Origin: Paludisphaera soli
GTDB lineage: Bacteria; Planctomycetota; Planctomycetia; Isosphaerales; Isosphaeraceae
Direction of reading: 5' to 3'
Length of the DNA stretch: 64,000 bases
Assembly (NCBI RefSeq): GCF_011064595.1
Contig: NZ_JAALJI010000011.1
Coordinates: forward strand, 124,001 to 188,000
The notes under the pieces are model-generated. The model worked only from the letters and a program-made list of their open reading frames with translations. It was not told the DNA's origin and did no database searches. Position 1 is the stretch's first letter; each line of letters starts with the position of its first letter. Both the position numbers and the translations under genes were made by a program. Positions 45,735 to 54,959 of this stretch are shown here, in pieces.

Positions 45735-47054
45735 ATGCAGAAGACGCTCCCCCTGACGATGGCCCTGCTGGCGGCCTCGGCGGCCTTCGCCGGGCGGCCC
45801 GCCGCCGCCGACGAGGAACCCGCCTTCCAGACCCTCTTCAACGGCAAGGACCTCTCGGGCTGGCACGGCGAGTCGACCATCGACCCGCGCAAGTTCAAGG
45901 CGATGAGCCCCGAGGATCAGAAGGCCAAGCTGGAGAAGGACGCCGCCGACGCCGCCCAGCACTGGAAGGTCGAGGACGAGGAGATCGTCAACGACGGCCA
46001 CGGCGTCTTCCTGGCGACCGACAAGGAGTATGGCGACGTCGAGTTCTTCGTCGACTTCAAGATCGGCCCCCTGGGCGACAGCGGGATCTACCTCCGCGGC
46101 ACGCCCCAGATCCAGATCTGGGACTTCCGCGAGGAGGGCGGCAAGCACGAACTCGGCGCCGACAAGGGCTCGGGCGGCCTCTGGAACAACTCCCCCGGCG
46201 CGCCCGGCAAGGACCCGCTGGTCTTCGCCGACAACCCGATCGGCGAGTGGAACACCCTGCGGGTGATCCAGGTCGGCGCCCGGACCACGATCTACCTGAA
46301 CGGCAAGCTCGTCGTCCAGGACGCGGTCATGGAGAACTACTGGGACCGCAAGACCCCCCTCGCCCCCGTCGGCCCGATCCAGCTCCAGACCCACGGCAGC
46401 GAGACCCGCTTCCGCAACGTCAAGCTCCGCGAGATCCCCGCCGAGGAGGCCAACGCCTACCTCTCCAAGCTCGACGGGGCCGTCGGCGGCTTCGCCGAGG
46501 TCTTCAACGGCAAGGACCTCTCCGGCTGGAAAGGCCCGGTCGAGAACTATGAGGTGGTGGACGGCGCCATCCGCTGCAAGCCCGGCCACGGCGGCACGCT
46601 CTACTACGGCGAGGAGTACGGCGACCTCGTCGCCCGGGTCGAGTTCAAGCTCCCCCCCGGCGGCAACAACGGCCTGGCCATCCGCTACCCCGGCTCCGGC
46701 GACGCCGCCTACAACGGCATGACCGAGCTGCAGGTCCTCGACGACGGCGCCGAGAAGTACGCCAAGCTCGACCCCCGCCAGTACCACGGCTCGTCCTACG
46801 GCATGGTCGCCGCCCAGCGCGGCTACCTCCGCCCGGTCGGCGAGTGGAACTACGAGAAGGTCACCGTCAAGGGCCCGAAGATCCAGGTCGAGCTCAACGG
46901 CACCGTGATCCTCGACGCCGACCTGAGCACCGTCAAGGAGTTCATGGCCGACTCCCCCCACCCCGGCAAGGACCGGACCAGGGGCTACTTCGGCTTCGCC
47001 GGCCACAACGACCCCGTCGAGTTCCGCAACGTCTCCATCAAGCCGCTCGACTGA
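45735..47054 (+). CDS. Exported protein with two DUF1080 (3-keto-disaccharide hydrolase-type) domains
   Basis: A 439-residue protein with a signal peptide (TMALLAASAAFAGRPAAA) and two DUF1080 (PF06439) concanavalin-like sandwiches. Each opens with the same FNGKDLSGW motif, at residues 35 and 257, 222 residues apart, and contains a ligand-side segment (DSGIYLRG in the first, NNGLAIRY in the second). Some family members are now known to cleave 3-keto-glycosides; others have no known activity. The first domain carries a charged insert (KFKAMSPEDQKAKLEKDAAD) that the second lacks. It lies downstream of the rhamnosidase on the same strand, though a likely terminator separates them. Confidence 0.9.
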   Translation: MQKTLPLTMALLAASAAFAGRPAAADEEPAFQTLFNGKDLSGWHGESTIDPRKFKAMSPEDQKAKLEKDAADAAQHWKVEDEEIVNDGHGVFLATDKEYGDVEFFVDFKIGPLGDSGIYLRGTPQIQIWDFREEGGKHELGADKGSGGLWNNSPGAPGKDPLVFADNPIGEWNTLRVIQVGARTTIYLNGKLVVQDAVMENYWDRKTPLAPVGPIQLQTHGSETRFRNVKLREIPAEEANAYLSKLDGAVGGFAEVFNGKDLSGWKGPVENYEVVDGAIRCKPGHGGTLYYGEEYGDLVARVEFKLPPGGNNGLAIRYPGSGDAAYNGMTELQVLDDGAEKYAKLDPRQYHGSSYGMVAAQRGYLRPVGEWNYEKVTVKGPKIQVELNGTVILDADLSTVKEFMADSPHPGKDRTRGYFGFAGHNDPVEFRNVSIKPLD

Positions 47055-47081
47055 GCCGAGCAGGCTTTGAACCCGACCCCC

Positions 47082-47130
47082 GAAGGCCGCGCGGACGTCC
47101 CCACCTCGGGACGCGCCGCGCGGCCTTCGC
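47082..47130. other. Long perfect hairpin between the DUF1080 gene and rsmH
   Basis: Fourteen bases (CGAAGGCCGCGCGG) pair perfectly with CCGCGCGGCCTTCG, and inside the loop CGTCCC pairs with GGGACG. This gives a stem of 20 pairs with one small internal loop. No T tract follows, so it may act by blocking RNA decay or polymerase rather than as a classical terminator. Confidence 0.5.
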
Positions 47131-47228
47131 CGTCCCCGGCCGCCCGGCGGCGGTGGACGCCCGCCCGGCCGCGTGGGTACCCTGAAGCTCGACCCGAATC
47201 CGCCCCTCCCCCGGATCAGACGCCGCCG

Positions 47229-48281
47229 ATGAGCGACCCCACACCCGACGACAGGCCCAAGCGGCGGCCGCGCTATCGCGGGCGGAACCCCCGGCTCTTC
47301 CACGAGAAGTACAAGGAACACCAGCCCGAGCGCTACCCCGACGACGTGGCGAAGGTCCTCGCCGGGGGCAAGACCCCCGCCGGCACGCACCGGCCGATCA
47401 TGACGGCCGAGATCCTCCGCGCCCTCGCGCCCCGGCCGGGGGACGTCGCCGTCGACTGCACGCTCGGCCACGGCGGCCACGCCCGCGCCCTGCTCGACGC
47501 GATCAGGCCCGGCGGGCGGCTCCTGGGGATGGACGCCGACCCGATCGAGTTCCCCAGGACCGAGGCCCGGCTCCTCGCCCTGGGCCATCCCCCCGGCTCG
47601 ATCGTCCTCCGCCGCGCGAACTTCGCGACGCTCGCCCGATTCCTGGCCGAGGAGGCCCCCGAGGGCGCCGACGTGCTGCTGGCCGACCTCGGCCTCTCCT
47701 CCATGCAGATCGACGATCCGGCGCGAGGCTTCAGCTTCAAGGCGGACGGCCCGCTCGACATGCGGATGAACCCCGCGCGGGGCCGGCCCGCCTCCGCCCT
47801 GCTGTCGGAGCTGGGCGAGCCCGGCCTGGCCCGGCTCCTCGACGAGAACGCCGACGAGCCCCGCGCCCGCGAGCTGGCCGCCGCGATCCTCCGCGCCCGC
47901 GCGCGCGAGCCGATCGCGACGACCGGGGCCCTCGCCTCGGCCGTGCGAGCGGCCTGCACGCGGCTCGGCCTCCCGGCCGAGGTCGCCGAGGACGCCGTGC
48001 GGCGGACCTTCCAGGCGATCCGGATCGCGGTGAACGACGAGTTCGGGACGCTGGCCGAGTTCCTCCGCACCCTGCCGGGCTGCCTCCGCTCGGGTGGTCG
48101 GGTCGCGATCCTGACGTTCCACTCGGGCGAGGACCGTCGCGTGAAGGCGGCGTTCAAGGACGGCCTGCACGCGGGCGTCTACGCCTCGATCGCCGACGAC
48201 GTCGTCCGACCCTCGGCCGAGGAGCGCCGCGACAACCCCCGCTCGTCGTCGGCCAAGCTGCGGTTCGCGGTCCGGGCGTAG
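47229..48281 (+). CDS. rsmH: 16S rRNA (cytosine-1402-N4)-methyltransferase RsmH
   Basis: A 350-residue SAM-dependent methyltransferase acting on 16S rRNA in the decoding centre. Motifs: HRPIMTAEIL, the SAM loop DCTLGHGGHARALLD, LLADLGLSSMQID and the C-terminal FHSGEDRRVKAAFK. The N-terminal ~45 residues are an extra basic segment (RPKRRPRYRGRNPRLFHEKYKEH). In many bacteria this gene opens the division and cell-wall cluster; here the next genes are a DoxX-like protein and unrelated genes, so it is displaced. The start ATG at 47229 fits the beginning of the basic extension. Confidence 0.93.
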   Translation: MSDPTPDDRPKRRPRYRGRNPRLFHEKYKEHQPERYPDDVAKVLAGGKTPAGTHRPIMTAEILRALAPRPGDVAVDCTLGHGGHARALLDAIRPGGRLLGMDADPIEFPRTEARLLALGHPPGSIVLRRANFATLARFLAEEAPEGADVLLADLGLSSMQIDDPARGFSFKADGPLDMRMNPARGRPASALLSELGEPGLARLLDENADEPRARELAAAILRARAREPIATTGALASAVRAACTRLGLPAEVAEDAVRRTFQAIRIAVNDEFGTLAEFLRTLPGCLRSGGRVAILTFHSGEDRRVKAAFKDGLHAGVYASIADDVVRPSAEERRDNPRSSSAKLRFAVRA

Positions 48282-48310
48282 GTCGTGTTCGAACGGGAAG
48301 GCGGAATCGC

Positions 48311-48700
48311 ATGGGAACGGACCTCGGGCGGCTCGGACGGATCGTCGGCAAGTGGGCCTTCGCCGGGCTGTTCGTGCTCGCCGGCGTGGGCCATTTCGTC
48401 GCGCCCGAGGCCTACATGCGGATCATGCCGCCGGCCCTGCCGTACCACCGGGAGCTGGTGCTGATCAGCGGCGCGTTCGAGATCGCGCTGGGGGTCCTGC
48501 TGCTGATCCCGCGGACCTCCCGCTTCGCCGCCTGGGGCCTGATCGCCCTGCTGATCGCCGTCTTCCCGGCGAACGTCTTCATGTACCATCACGCCGATCG
48601 GTTCGCGGTCCCCCCGGCGCTCCTGCTGATGAGGCTGCCGCTCCAGGGGTTGCTGATCCTCTGGGCGTACGCCTACACGAGGCCGGGCCGCCGCGACTGA
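48311..48700 (+). CDS. DoxX-like small membrane protein
   Basis: A 129-residue protein with four hydrophobic segments: residues 12-30 (VGKWAFAGLFVLAGVGHFV), about 47-65 (LVLISGAFEIALGVLLLI), about 70-90 (FAAWGLIALLIAVFPANVF) and about 103-120 (LLLMRLPLQGLLILWAY). The FAGLFVLAGVGHFVAPEAY and GAFEIALGVLLLIP stretches are typical of DoxX/DoxD-like proteins. Function is unknown. It ends 22 bases before a convergent Uma2 gene. Confidence 0.8.
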   Translation: MGTDLGRLGRIVGKWAFAGLFVLAGVGHFVAPEAYMRIMPPALPYHRELVLISGAFEIALGVLLLIPRTSRFAAWGLIALLIAVFPANVFMYHHADRFAVPPALLLMRLPLQGLLILWAYAYTRPGRRD

Positions 48701-48721
48701 CCGCCGGGCTCGGATCGCCCG

Positions 48722-49366
48722 TCAGTCGTAGAGGACGCCCTTGAGGTCGAGCGTGAAGCCGGGGAGGACGTCCTCGCCGGAGAGGGTCGCGGGCCCGGCG
48801 AGGGTCTCGGCCCCGCGGCCGGGGCGGTAGACCTCGACGGCCCGCGCCTCCGGGTCGATCAGCCAGCCGAGGCGGACGCCGTGGGCGAGGTAGGCGGCCA
48901 TCTTGGCGCGGAGGGCCGGGATCGGATCGCTGGGGGAGCGGAGCTCGGCGACGAAGTCGGGCACGACGGGGGCGAAGCGTCGGCGTTCCTCGGCGGGGAC
49001 GCGGTCCCAGCGGTCGAGGGCGATCCAGGAGGCGTCGGGCGAGCGCACCGAGCCGTCGGGCAGCGTGAACCCCGCCGACGAATCGAACACCTTGCCGAGT
49101 CCCTTCGCCCGGTTCCAGACGCCCAGTTGGATGATCAGCTCGGCGTTGCGGCCGCTCCCCTCGGACGATGCGGGCGTCATGGCGATGAGGGCTCCGTCGG
49201 CGTCGCGCTCCAGTCGCAGGTCGCGGTTCGCGGCGCAGAGGGCGGCGAAGCCGTCGGGGTCGACGAGGAGGCGAGCCCCGGCCGGGACCGTCAGCGTGGT
49301 CGCGGCCGGGGCGTCGGCTTCGGCGTCGGCCCCGGGGGGGCGACGCTCCAGGGTCGTGCTGGCCAT
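48722..49366 (-). CDS. Uma2 family protein (PD-(D/E)XK nuclease fold)
   Basis: A 214-residue Uma2/DUF820 protein with a restriction-endonuclease-like fold; family members are abundant in planctomycetes and cyanobacteria and their role is unknown. Visible: DRDADGALIAMTPAS-type beta hairpin, the helix GSGRNAELIIQLGVWN, the strand with acidic residue SVRSPDASWIALDRW, the strand PDFVAELRSPSD (acidic plus following positions) and LRAKMAAYLAHGVRLGWLIDPEARAVEVYRPG near the end. A Lys in the usual ExK position is replaced in ELRSPSD, with K in LRAKMAAYL nearby. The N-terminal ~35 residues are Ala/Pro-rich. Confidence 0.82.
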   Translation of the reverse strand: MASTTLERRPPGADAEADAPAATTLTVPAGARLLVDPDGFAALCAANRDLRLERDADGALIAMTPASSEGSGRNAELIIQLGVWNRAKGLGKVFDSSAGFTLPDGSVRSPDASWIALDRWDRVPAEERRRFAPVVPDFVAELRSPSDPIPALRAKMAAYLAHGVRLGWLIDPEARAVEVYRPGRGAETLAGPATLSGEDVLPGFTLDLKGVLYD

Positions 49367-49392
49367 CGGTCGCCCCTCCGGCTCGGTTCGGC

Positions 49393-50883
49393 TCAGGCCA
49401 GGATGGCCTGGACGGGGTTCTGCTCCAGGACGCCGGTCAGGCGCTGGTCGAGGCCCTGGGACTTGAAGGTGAGGCGGCGGTGGTCGATCCCCATGCAGTG
49501 GAGGATCGTGGCGTTCATGTCGTGGATGTGGACCGGGTTCTCGACGACATTGTAGCTGAAGTCGTCGGTCTCGCCGTGGACCACGCCCTTCTTGATGCCG
49601 CCGCCGGCCATCCAGATGGGGAAGCACTTGGGGTGGTGGTCGCGGCCGTAGTTGTCGCGGGTGAGCGGGCCCTGGCAGTAGATCGTCCGGCCGAACTCGC
49701 CGCCCCAGATGACCAGGGTGTCCTCGAGCAGCCCGCGCTGCTTGAGGTCGGTGATGAGGGCGTAGCAGGCCTGGTCGACGTCCTTGCACTGGGCGGGGAG
49801 GTCGCCGGCCATGTTGCCGTGCTGGTCCCATCCCCGGTGGAAAATCTGCACGAACCGGACGTCGCGCTCGGCCAGGCGGCGGGCCAGCAGGGCGGAGCGG
49901 GCGAAGCTGCCGGGCTTGTGGACGTCGGGCCCGTACATGTCCAGGACGTGCTGGGGCTCGGACGAGACGTCGGCCATGTCGGGGACGCTGGTCTGCATCC
50001 GGAAGGCCATCTCGTACTGGGCGATCCGCGCCTGGGTCTCGGGGTCGGCGAACGACGCGTATTCCTTCTGGTTCAGGCGGTTGATGGCGTCGAGCGAGCG
50101 GCGGCGGACGCCCGCGTCCACGCCGCCGGGGTTCGACAGGAACAGCACCGGGTCTCCCGAGGAGCGCAGGGCCACCCCCTGGTACTTGCTGGGGAGGAAC
50201 CCCGCGCTCCAGAGGCGGTTGTAGATCGCCTGGGCCGAGGTTTTGCTCGACCACGACGGCGTCATCACGACGAACGACGGCAGGTCCTGGTTGAGCGAGC
50301 CCAGCCCGTAGCTCAGCCAGGAGCCCAGGCTGGCCCGGCCGGGGAGCTGGTTGCCGGTGCAGATGTAGGTGACGGCCGGGTCGTGGTTGATGGCCTCGGT
50401 CCAGGTCGTCTTGATCAGGGCGATCTCGTCGACGATCTTGGCCGTCCACGGCAGCAGCTCGCTGACCCACATGCCGGACTTGCCGTGCTGGGCGAACTTG
50501 TACTTGGACGGCGCGACCGGGAACCGGGCCTGGCCGCTGGTCATGGTGGTCAGGCGCTGGCCCTTGCGGATCGATTCGGGCAGGTCCTTGTCGAACTGCT
50601 CGTCCATCTTCGGCTTGTAGTCGAAGAGGTCGATCTGCGAGGGGCCGCCGTTCATGTGCAGGTAGATCGCCCGCTTGGCCTTGGGAGCGAAGTGGGGGAG
50701 GCCGGGGAGGCCGCCGCCGACGTTCGGCAGGGCGGGCGCGGCCGGGCCGGCGCCCGGCGGGGCGGCGATCCCCTCGCGGGCGAGGAGGTCGGCCAGGGCG
50801 GCCGCGCCGAAGCTCATTACGCCGGCTCGGCCGAAGAAGCTGCGGCGGGTCTCGACGGCGGAGTGTTCGCGGATCGGGTCCAT
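49393..50883 (-). CDS. DUF1501 family protein (pair 1)
   Basis: A 496-residue exported protein of the DUF1501 group, related to sulfatases and alkaline phosphatases but without known activity. The twin-arginine-like leader is [20 protein letters not shown]. Motifs: [52 protein letters not shown], and the pair [11 protein letters not shown] and [20 protein letters not shown]. It lies 69 bases after its PSD1 partner in the usual order. The start has AGGAG upstream. Confidence 0.93.
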   Translation of the reverse strand: MDPIREHSAVETRRSFFGRAGVMSFGAAALADLLAREGIAAPPGAGPAAPALPNVGGGLPGLPHFAPKAKRAIYLHMNGGPSQIDLFDYKPKMDEQFDKDLPESIRKGQRLTTMTSGQARFPVAPSKYKFAQHGKSGMWVSELLPWTAKIVDEIALIKTTWTEAINHDPAVTYICTGNQLPGRASLGSWLSYGLGSLNQDLPSFVVMTPSWSSKTSAQAIYNRLWSAGFLPSKYQGVALRSSGDPVLFLSNPGGVDAGVRRRSLDAINRLNQKEYASFADPETQARIAQYEMAFRMQTSVPDMADVSSEPQHVLDMYGPDVHKPGSFARSALLARRLAERDVRFVQIFHRGWDQHGNMAGDLPAQCKDVDQACYALITDLKQRGLLEDTLVIWGGEFGRTIYCQGPLTRDNYGRDHHPKCFPIWMAGGGIKKGVVHGETDDFSYNVVENPVHIHDMNATILHCMGIDHRRLTFKSQGLDQRLTGVLEQNPVQAILA

Positions 50884-50952
50884 CGGGGGCTCCTCGGGGC
50901 CGGGCGGTCGGTCGGATCGGGTCGGGTCGGGGCGAGTCGATGCGAGCCGACG

Positions 50953-53900
50953 TCAGCCCCGGGTGATGACTTCGTCCAGGTTCAGGATGATGTTGCCGAT
51001 CATGGTCCAGGGGGCCAGGTCGCCGGGGGCGAGCGCCGGGTCGGGCTTGGTCGCGCCGGACTCGATCAGGGCACGGGCCGCCTCGGGCTTGTCGGCGTAG
51101 TGGGCCGAGAAGTCCCGGAGCGCGGCGGACAGCTCGGCCAGGTCGTCGGCGTCGGGCGTGCGGGCGGTCGCCAGGCGGAACATGAACGCCAGCCGCTCGT
51201 CGGTCGTCGAGCCGCCTTCGCGGAGCGCCCGCTCGGCCAGGGCGCGCGAGGCCTCGACGTACTGGGGCTCGTTCAGGAGCAGCAGGGCCTGGAGCGGGGT
51301 GTTGGTGCGCTCGCGGCGGACCTGGCACGACTCGCGCGAGGGGGCGTCGAACGTGGACATCTGCGGCGGCGGCGCGGTCCGCTTCCAGAAGGTGTAGAGG
51401 CTCCGGCGCTGGACCTTGTCGGGCCCCTCGTCGGCCTTAAAGATGCCGGTGTCGCTGCCGACGTAGGCGACGGCCTCCCACAGGCCCGACGGCTGGGGCG
51501 GCTTGACGCTCGGCCCGCCCATCTTCTCGACGAGCACGCCGGCGGCGAAGAAGGCCTGGTCCCGCAGCGTCTCGGCGTCGAGCCGGAACCGGGGGCCGCG
51601 GGCCAGCAGCCGGTTCGCGGGGTCCTTGGCCAGCCCCTCGGGCGTGGACCTCGTGGTCTGGCGGTACGCGGCCGAGGTCACCAGCCGCTTCATCAGCCGC
51701 TTGACGTCCCAGCCGTCCTCGCGGAAGTCCACCGCCAGCCAGTCCAGCAGCTCGGGGTGGCTGGGGGGCTCGCCCTGGGCGCCGAAGTCTTCCGAGGTCT
51801 TCACCAACCCCGTGCCGAAGACCTGCTGCCAGAACCGGTTGACGGCCACGCGGGCGGTCAGCGGGTGCTCGGGCGCGACCAGCCAGCGGGCCAGGCCCAG
51901 GCGGTCGGCCGGCGCGTCGGAGGGGAGGGGGGGGAGGAACGCGGGGACGACCCGCCCGACCTGGTCCTTGGGCTGGTCGTACTCGCCCCGGTTGAGGACG
52001 AACGCCGGCTTGGGGTCGCCCTGGCGCTCGCGGAAGATCAGCGTCGTGGAGACGGCCTCCTCCAGCTTCATCTTCTCGGCCTCGACCCTGGCGATGTCGT
52101 CGCGGATCGGCCGGGCGGCCTCGCGCGCCTTCGACCAGCCGTCGGCCAGGAAGCGGTCGAGGATCTGCTTGCGCTCGTCCTCGGTGCGCTTCGCGCGGGG
52201 CTTCTTCACGATGGCCTTGAGCGGGTCGGGCAGGCCCGCGCCGTCGTCGGCGAGCCGGGCGCGGACCCAGGCGGTGAGGCTGTCGTACTCCTGGCCCGCC
52301 TGGGGCGTCCAGGTGCGCAGGCCGCTCTCGTCGAAGTAGGCGACGCCGTCGAAGAGGGTGAAGGCCCAGCCCTCGATCTCGGTCCCGGGGGCGATCTCCA
52401 GCTTCGACGCGGGGACTTCCAGGCGGGCCCACTCGCCGTCGACCGGCAGGTCGCCGACGCGGAGCCGCTCGACGGAGCCGTCCTTGCCCCAGTCGATCTG
52501 GTTCTCGCCCCAGAAGGCCCGCCGCGACCACTGGCCGCCGACCTTCCACTGGAGCATCACCTCGCGCGGGGGCCGCTTGGGGTCGAGGAAGACGTGGGCG
52601 AAGAGCGAGTCCCCCTCGCCGACCTTGAGCTTCGGGCCGGCCGTCTCGATCACCTTCTGCGTCAGGCCCGTGGCCCTGATCCGGAGCGACGCGCCGCCGA
52701 CCTTGACCGGGCTCTCGCCCGGGTCGACGAAGTCGCCGTCGCCGGTGGCGGTCGCGCCGGCGGGCGGCCCGTCGTCGATCCAGGTGAAGTCGCCCCGGGT
52801 GACGACCTCGGGGAGCCCCTCGTCGATCTTGAAGTCGTACGAGGCCGCGAACTTGGCGGACTCGACCTGGGCCTTCTCCTTGAGGGCGGCGATCTGGTCG
52901 CCGAGCTTGGCGATCTCCGCCGCCTGCTCGGCCGTCGGCGTCTTCAGGAACGGCTCCCAGCGCGACTTGTTGCCGTCCATCGCCGGGCCGTCGATGTTGT
53001 TGAAGAAGGCGAAGAACTGGTAGTACTCTTTCTGCGTGATCGGGTCGTACTTGTGGTCGTGGCAGCGGGCGCAGCCGACGGTCAGGCCGAGGAAGACCTG
53101 GCCGTTGGTGTCGACCTGGTCGGTCACGTTGCGGGTGTAGACCTCCTGCTCGATCGAGCCCCCCTCGGCCGTCGAGACGTGGCAGCGGTTGAACCCGGTG
53201 GCGACGAGCTGGTCGGGCGTCGGGTTCGGCAGCAGGTCGCCGGCGAGCTGCTCGACGACGAACCGGTCGAACGGCTTGTCGTCGTTGAACGCCCTGACGA
53301 CCCAGTCGCGATAGGCCCACATCTCGCGGAAGTTGTCCAGGTGGAGGCCGTGGGTGTCGCCATAGCGGGCGGCGTCCAGCCAGTAGCGGGCCATGTGCTC
53401 GCCATACCGGGGCGATTCCAGCAGGCGGTCGACGGCCTTCTCGTAGGCGGCGTCGAGCCCCTCGGCGGCGACCGCGGCCAGGAACGCGTCGGCCTCGGCG
53501 GGGGTGGGGGGGAGGCCGGTCAGGTCGAGCGTCGCCCGCCGCAGCAGGGTCGCGGGGTCGGCTGGCTCGGAGGGCTTCAGCCCCTCGGCCTCGATCCGCG
53601 CCAGCAGGAAGGCGTCGACCGGGCCCCGGGGCCAGGCGGCGTCGGCGGTCTTGGGCGGCTCGGCCTTCTTCGGCGTCTCGAAGGCCCAGTGGCCGCTCCA
53701 GGGCGCCCCCTCGGCGATCCAGCGCTTGAGGACGTCCACCTGCTCGGGCGTGAGCGACTTGCCCGACTCCTTCGGCGGCATCAGCAGCCCCTCGTCGTCG
53801 GTCTCGATGCGGAAGGCCAGGCCGCTCGCCTCGACGTCCCCGGCCACCACGGCGGCGTCGCCCGATTCGAGCTTGCCGAAGGCGCCCTCGCGGGTGTCCA

Positions 53901-54108
53901 GCCGCAGGCCCGCCTTGCGCTCCTTCTCGTCGAAGCCGTGGCAGGCGAAGCAGGCGTCGGAGAGGATCGGCCGCACGTCGCGGGCGAAGTCGACCTTGCC
54001 CTTCGAAGGCGAAGGGTCGGCCGGACCTTCGGCCCGTGCGAGCGGGGCCGAGACGAGCGTCGCCGCGATCAGCAGCGCCGCCGCGGAGGGGCGGGAACCA
54101 AGAGCCAT
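50953..54108 (-). CDS. PSD1 / DUF1549-DUF1553 cytochrome-like protein with inserted beta-sandwich (pair 1)
   Basis: A 1051-residue exported protein of the planctomycete PSD1 family. Order: signal peptide; cytochrome c-like domain with C53-x-x-C56-H57 (DACFACHGFDEKERKAGLRLD); DUF1549 from about residue 155 (GPVDAFLLARIEAEGLKPS ... CARCHDHKYDPIT); an extra domain at about residues 430-620 (DFTWIDDGPPAGATATGDG; WKVGGQWSRRAFWGENQIDW; ASKLEIAPGTEIEGWAFTLFDG), like a carbohydrate-binding sandwich; and DUF1553 to the end. The second pair's PSD1 protein lacks the insert. GGGAGG precedes the start. Function is unknown. Confidence 0.92.
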   Translation of the reverse strand: MALGSRPSAAALLIAATLVSAPLARAEGPADPSPSKGKVDFARDVRPILSDACFACHGFDEKERKAGLRLDTREGAFGKLESGDAAVVAGDVEASGLAFRIETDDEGLLMPPKESGKSLTPEQVDVLKRWIAEGAPWSGHWAFETPKKAEPPKTADAAWPRGPVDAFLLARIEAEGLKPSEPADPATLLRRATLDLTGLPPTPAEADAFLAAVAAEGLDAAYEKAVDRLLESPRYGEHMARYWLDAARYGDTHGLHLDNFREMWAYRDWVVRAFNDDKPFDRFVVEQLAGDLLPNPTPDQLVATGFNRCHVSTAEGGSIEQEVYTRNVTDQVDTNGQVFLGLTVGCARCHDHKYDPITQKEYYQFFAFFNNIDGPAMDGNKSRWEPFLKTPTAEQAAEIAKLGDQIAALKEKAQVESAKFAASYDFKIDEGLPEVVTRGDFTWIDDGPPAGATATGDGDFVDPGESPVKVGGASLRIRATGLTQKVIETAGPKLKVGEGDSLFAHVFLDPKRPPREVMLQWKVGGQWSRRAFWGENQIDWGKDGSVERLRVGDLPVDGEWARLEVPASKLEIAPGTEIEGWAFTLFDGVAYFDESGLRTWTPQAGQEYDSLTAWVRARLADDGAGLPDPLKAIVKKPRAKRTEDERKQILDRFLADGWSKAREAARPIRDDIARVEAEKMKLEEAVSTTLIFRERQGDPKPAFVLNRGEYDQPKDQVGRVVPAFLPPLPSDAPADRLGLARWLVAPEHPLTARVAVNRFWQQVFGTGLVKTSEDFGAQGEPPSHPELLDWLAVDFREDGWDVKRLMKRLVTSAAYRQTTRSTPEGLAKDPANRLLARGPRFRLDAETLRDQAFFAAGVLVEKMGGPSVKPPQPSGLWEAVAYVGSDTGIFKADEGPDKVQRRSLYTFWKRTAPPPQMSTFDAPSRESCQVRRERTNTPLQALLLLNEPQYVEASRALAERALREGGSTTDERLAFMFRLATARTPDADDLAELSAALRDFSAHYADKPEAARALIESGATKPDPALAPGDLAPWTMIGNIILNLDEVITRG

Positions 54109-54330
54109 CGAGGGAACCTCCCGAGGGGGGGCGGGATCATTCTTCGGCGGGGCGTCGCATTGTTGAACGACCCTTCAACTTTACCAGGACGGCAAGGCCG
54201 CCGGGAAGCGCATTCCGGCCGGGGCGGCCCTCGTCGGCGTCTGTCGCGACGGATACGATGGATACGTCGCCGACGGCGCGGGCGGTCGTCCGGCCCGCGT
54301 ACGCTTCACCTCGGATCTCGGGGGATCTTC

Positions 54331-54906
54331 ATGCGCAAGATCGGCCCCTTCGTCGTCCTCGGCCTCCTCGCCCTGGCGATCCTGAGCAGCTTCCCGATCA
54401 TCCGCCGGTCGGGCTCCACCTGCGTCGTCTGCCGCCTCTGGAGGCGTGACGTCAGCCTGGGGCTCACCTGGACCGCGTATCAAGAGACCGAGTGCAGCCG
54501 TTACTACGCGGAGCACGTCGAGCCGGTTCACCAACACGTCTGGGGGCGGACGAGCTGCGCGACCCTGGTCAACGTCTTCGGGAGGCCGGTCGGGGTCGCC
54601 TGCGGCGATCGCCATCCGATCCTGAGCCTGGACTCGGAGGATCAGATGGCAATCTATCGGCACTTCGAGGACCCGGCCGAGGCGAGGCGGATGTTCCTCG
54701 AAACCGGCGGGGAAGGGCCCCGGGACTGGGAGCGTGGCCGGCTGATCGTTTCCGCGATCGCGGACTGGTATGTGGCCGGTCTCCCCGGCGAATGGGAGTC
54801 CTGGCGTGACCGATGCCTCGCCCAACACCCCGGCGGAGACGACGAGGCCCTCCACGGCCCGCCCGACCTCCGACGGGCCGACCCGGACCGCCCGCCGGTT
54901 CGATAA
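54331..54906 (+). CDS. Hypothetical single-pass membrane protein with cysteine pairs
   Basis: A 191-residue protein with a membrane helix near residues 6-25 (PFVVLGLLALAILSSFPII) followed by CVVC and further cysteines in the outside domain (TECSRYYAEHV, SCATLVNVFG, GVACGDRHPIL). No thioredoxin fold or haem CxxCH is visible. I recognise no family. It lies between the PSD1 gene start (divergent) and another orphan gene; the 220 bases upstream show nothing else. Confidence 0.6.
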   Translation: MRKIGPFVVLGLLALAILSSFPIIRRSGSTCVVCRLWRRDVSLGLTWTAYQETECSRYYAEHVEPVHQHVWGRTSCATLVNVFGRPVGVACGDRHPILSLDSEDQMAIYRHFEDPAEARRMFLETGGEGPRDWERGRLIVSAIADWYVAGLPGEWESWRDRCLAQHPGGDDEALHGPPDLRRADPDRPPVR

Positions 54907-54959
54907 GGGGGCGGTCGCGTGATCCTCGTTCCAGTCGACCCTTTGCGGAAACCACCACG

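Noticed and set aside
49480-54906. A plus-strand open frame of about 1800 codons opposite the DUF1501 and PSD1 genes
   Set aside because: It mirrors two well-supported minus-strand genes; such frames arise from the high GC content. Only its last part (from 54331), which has its own start and hydrophobic helix, is kept.
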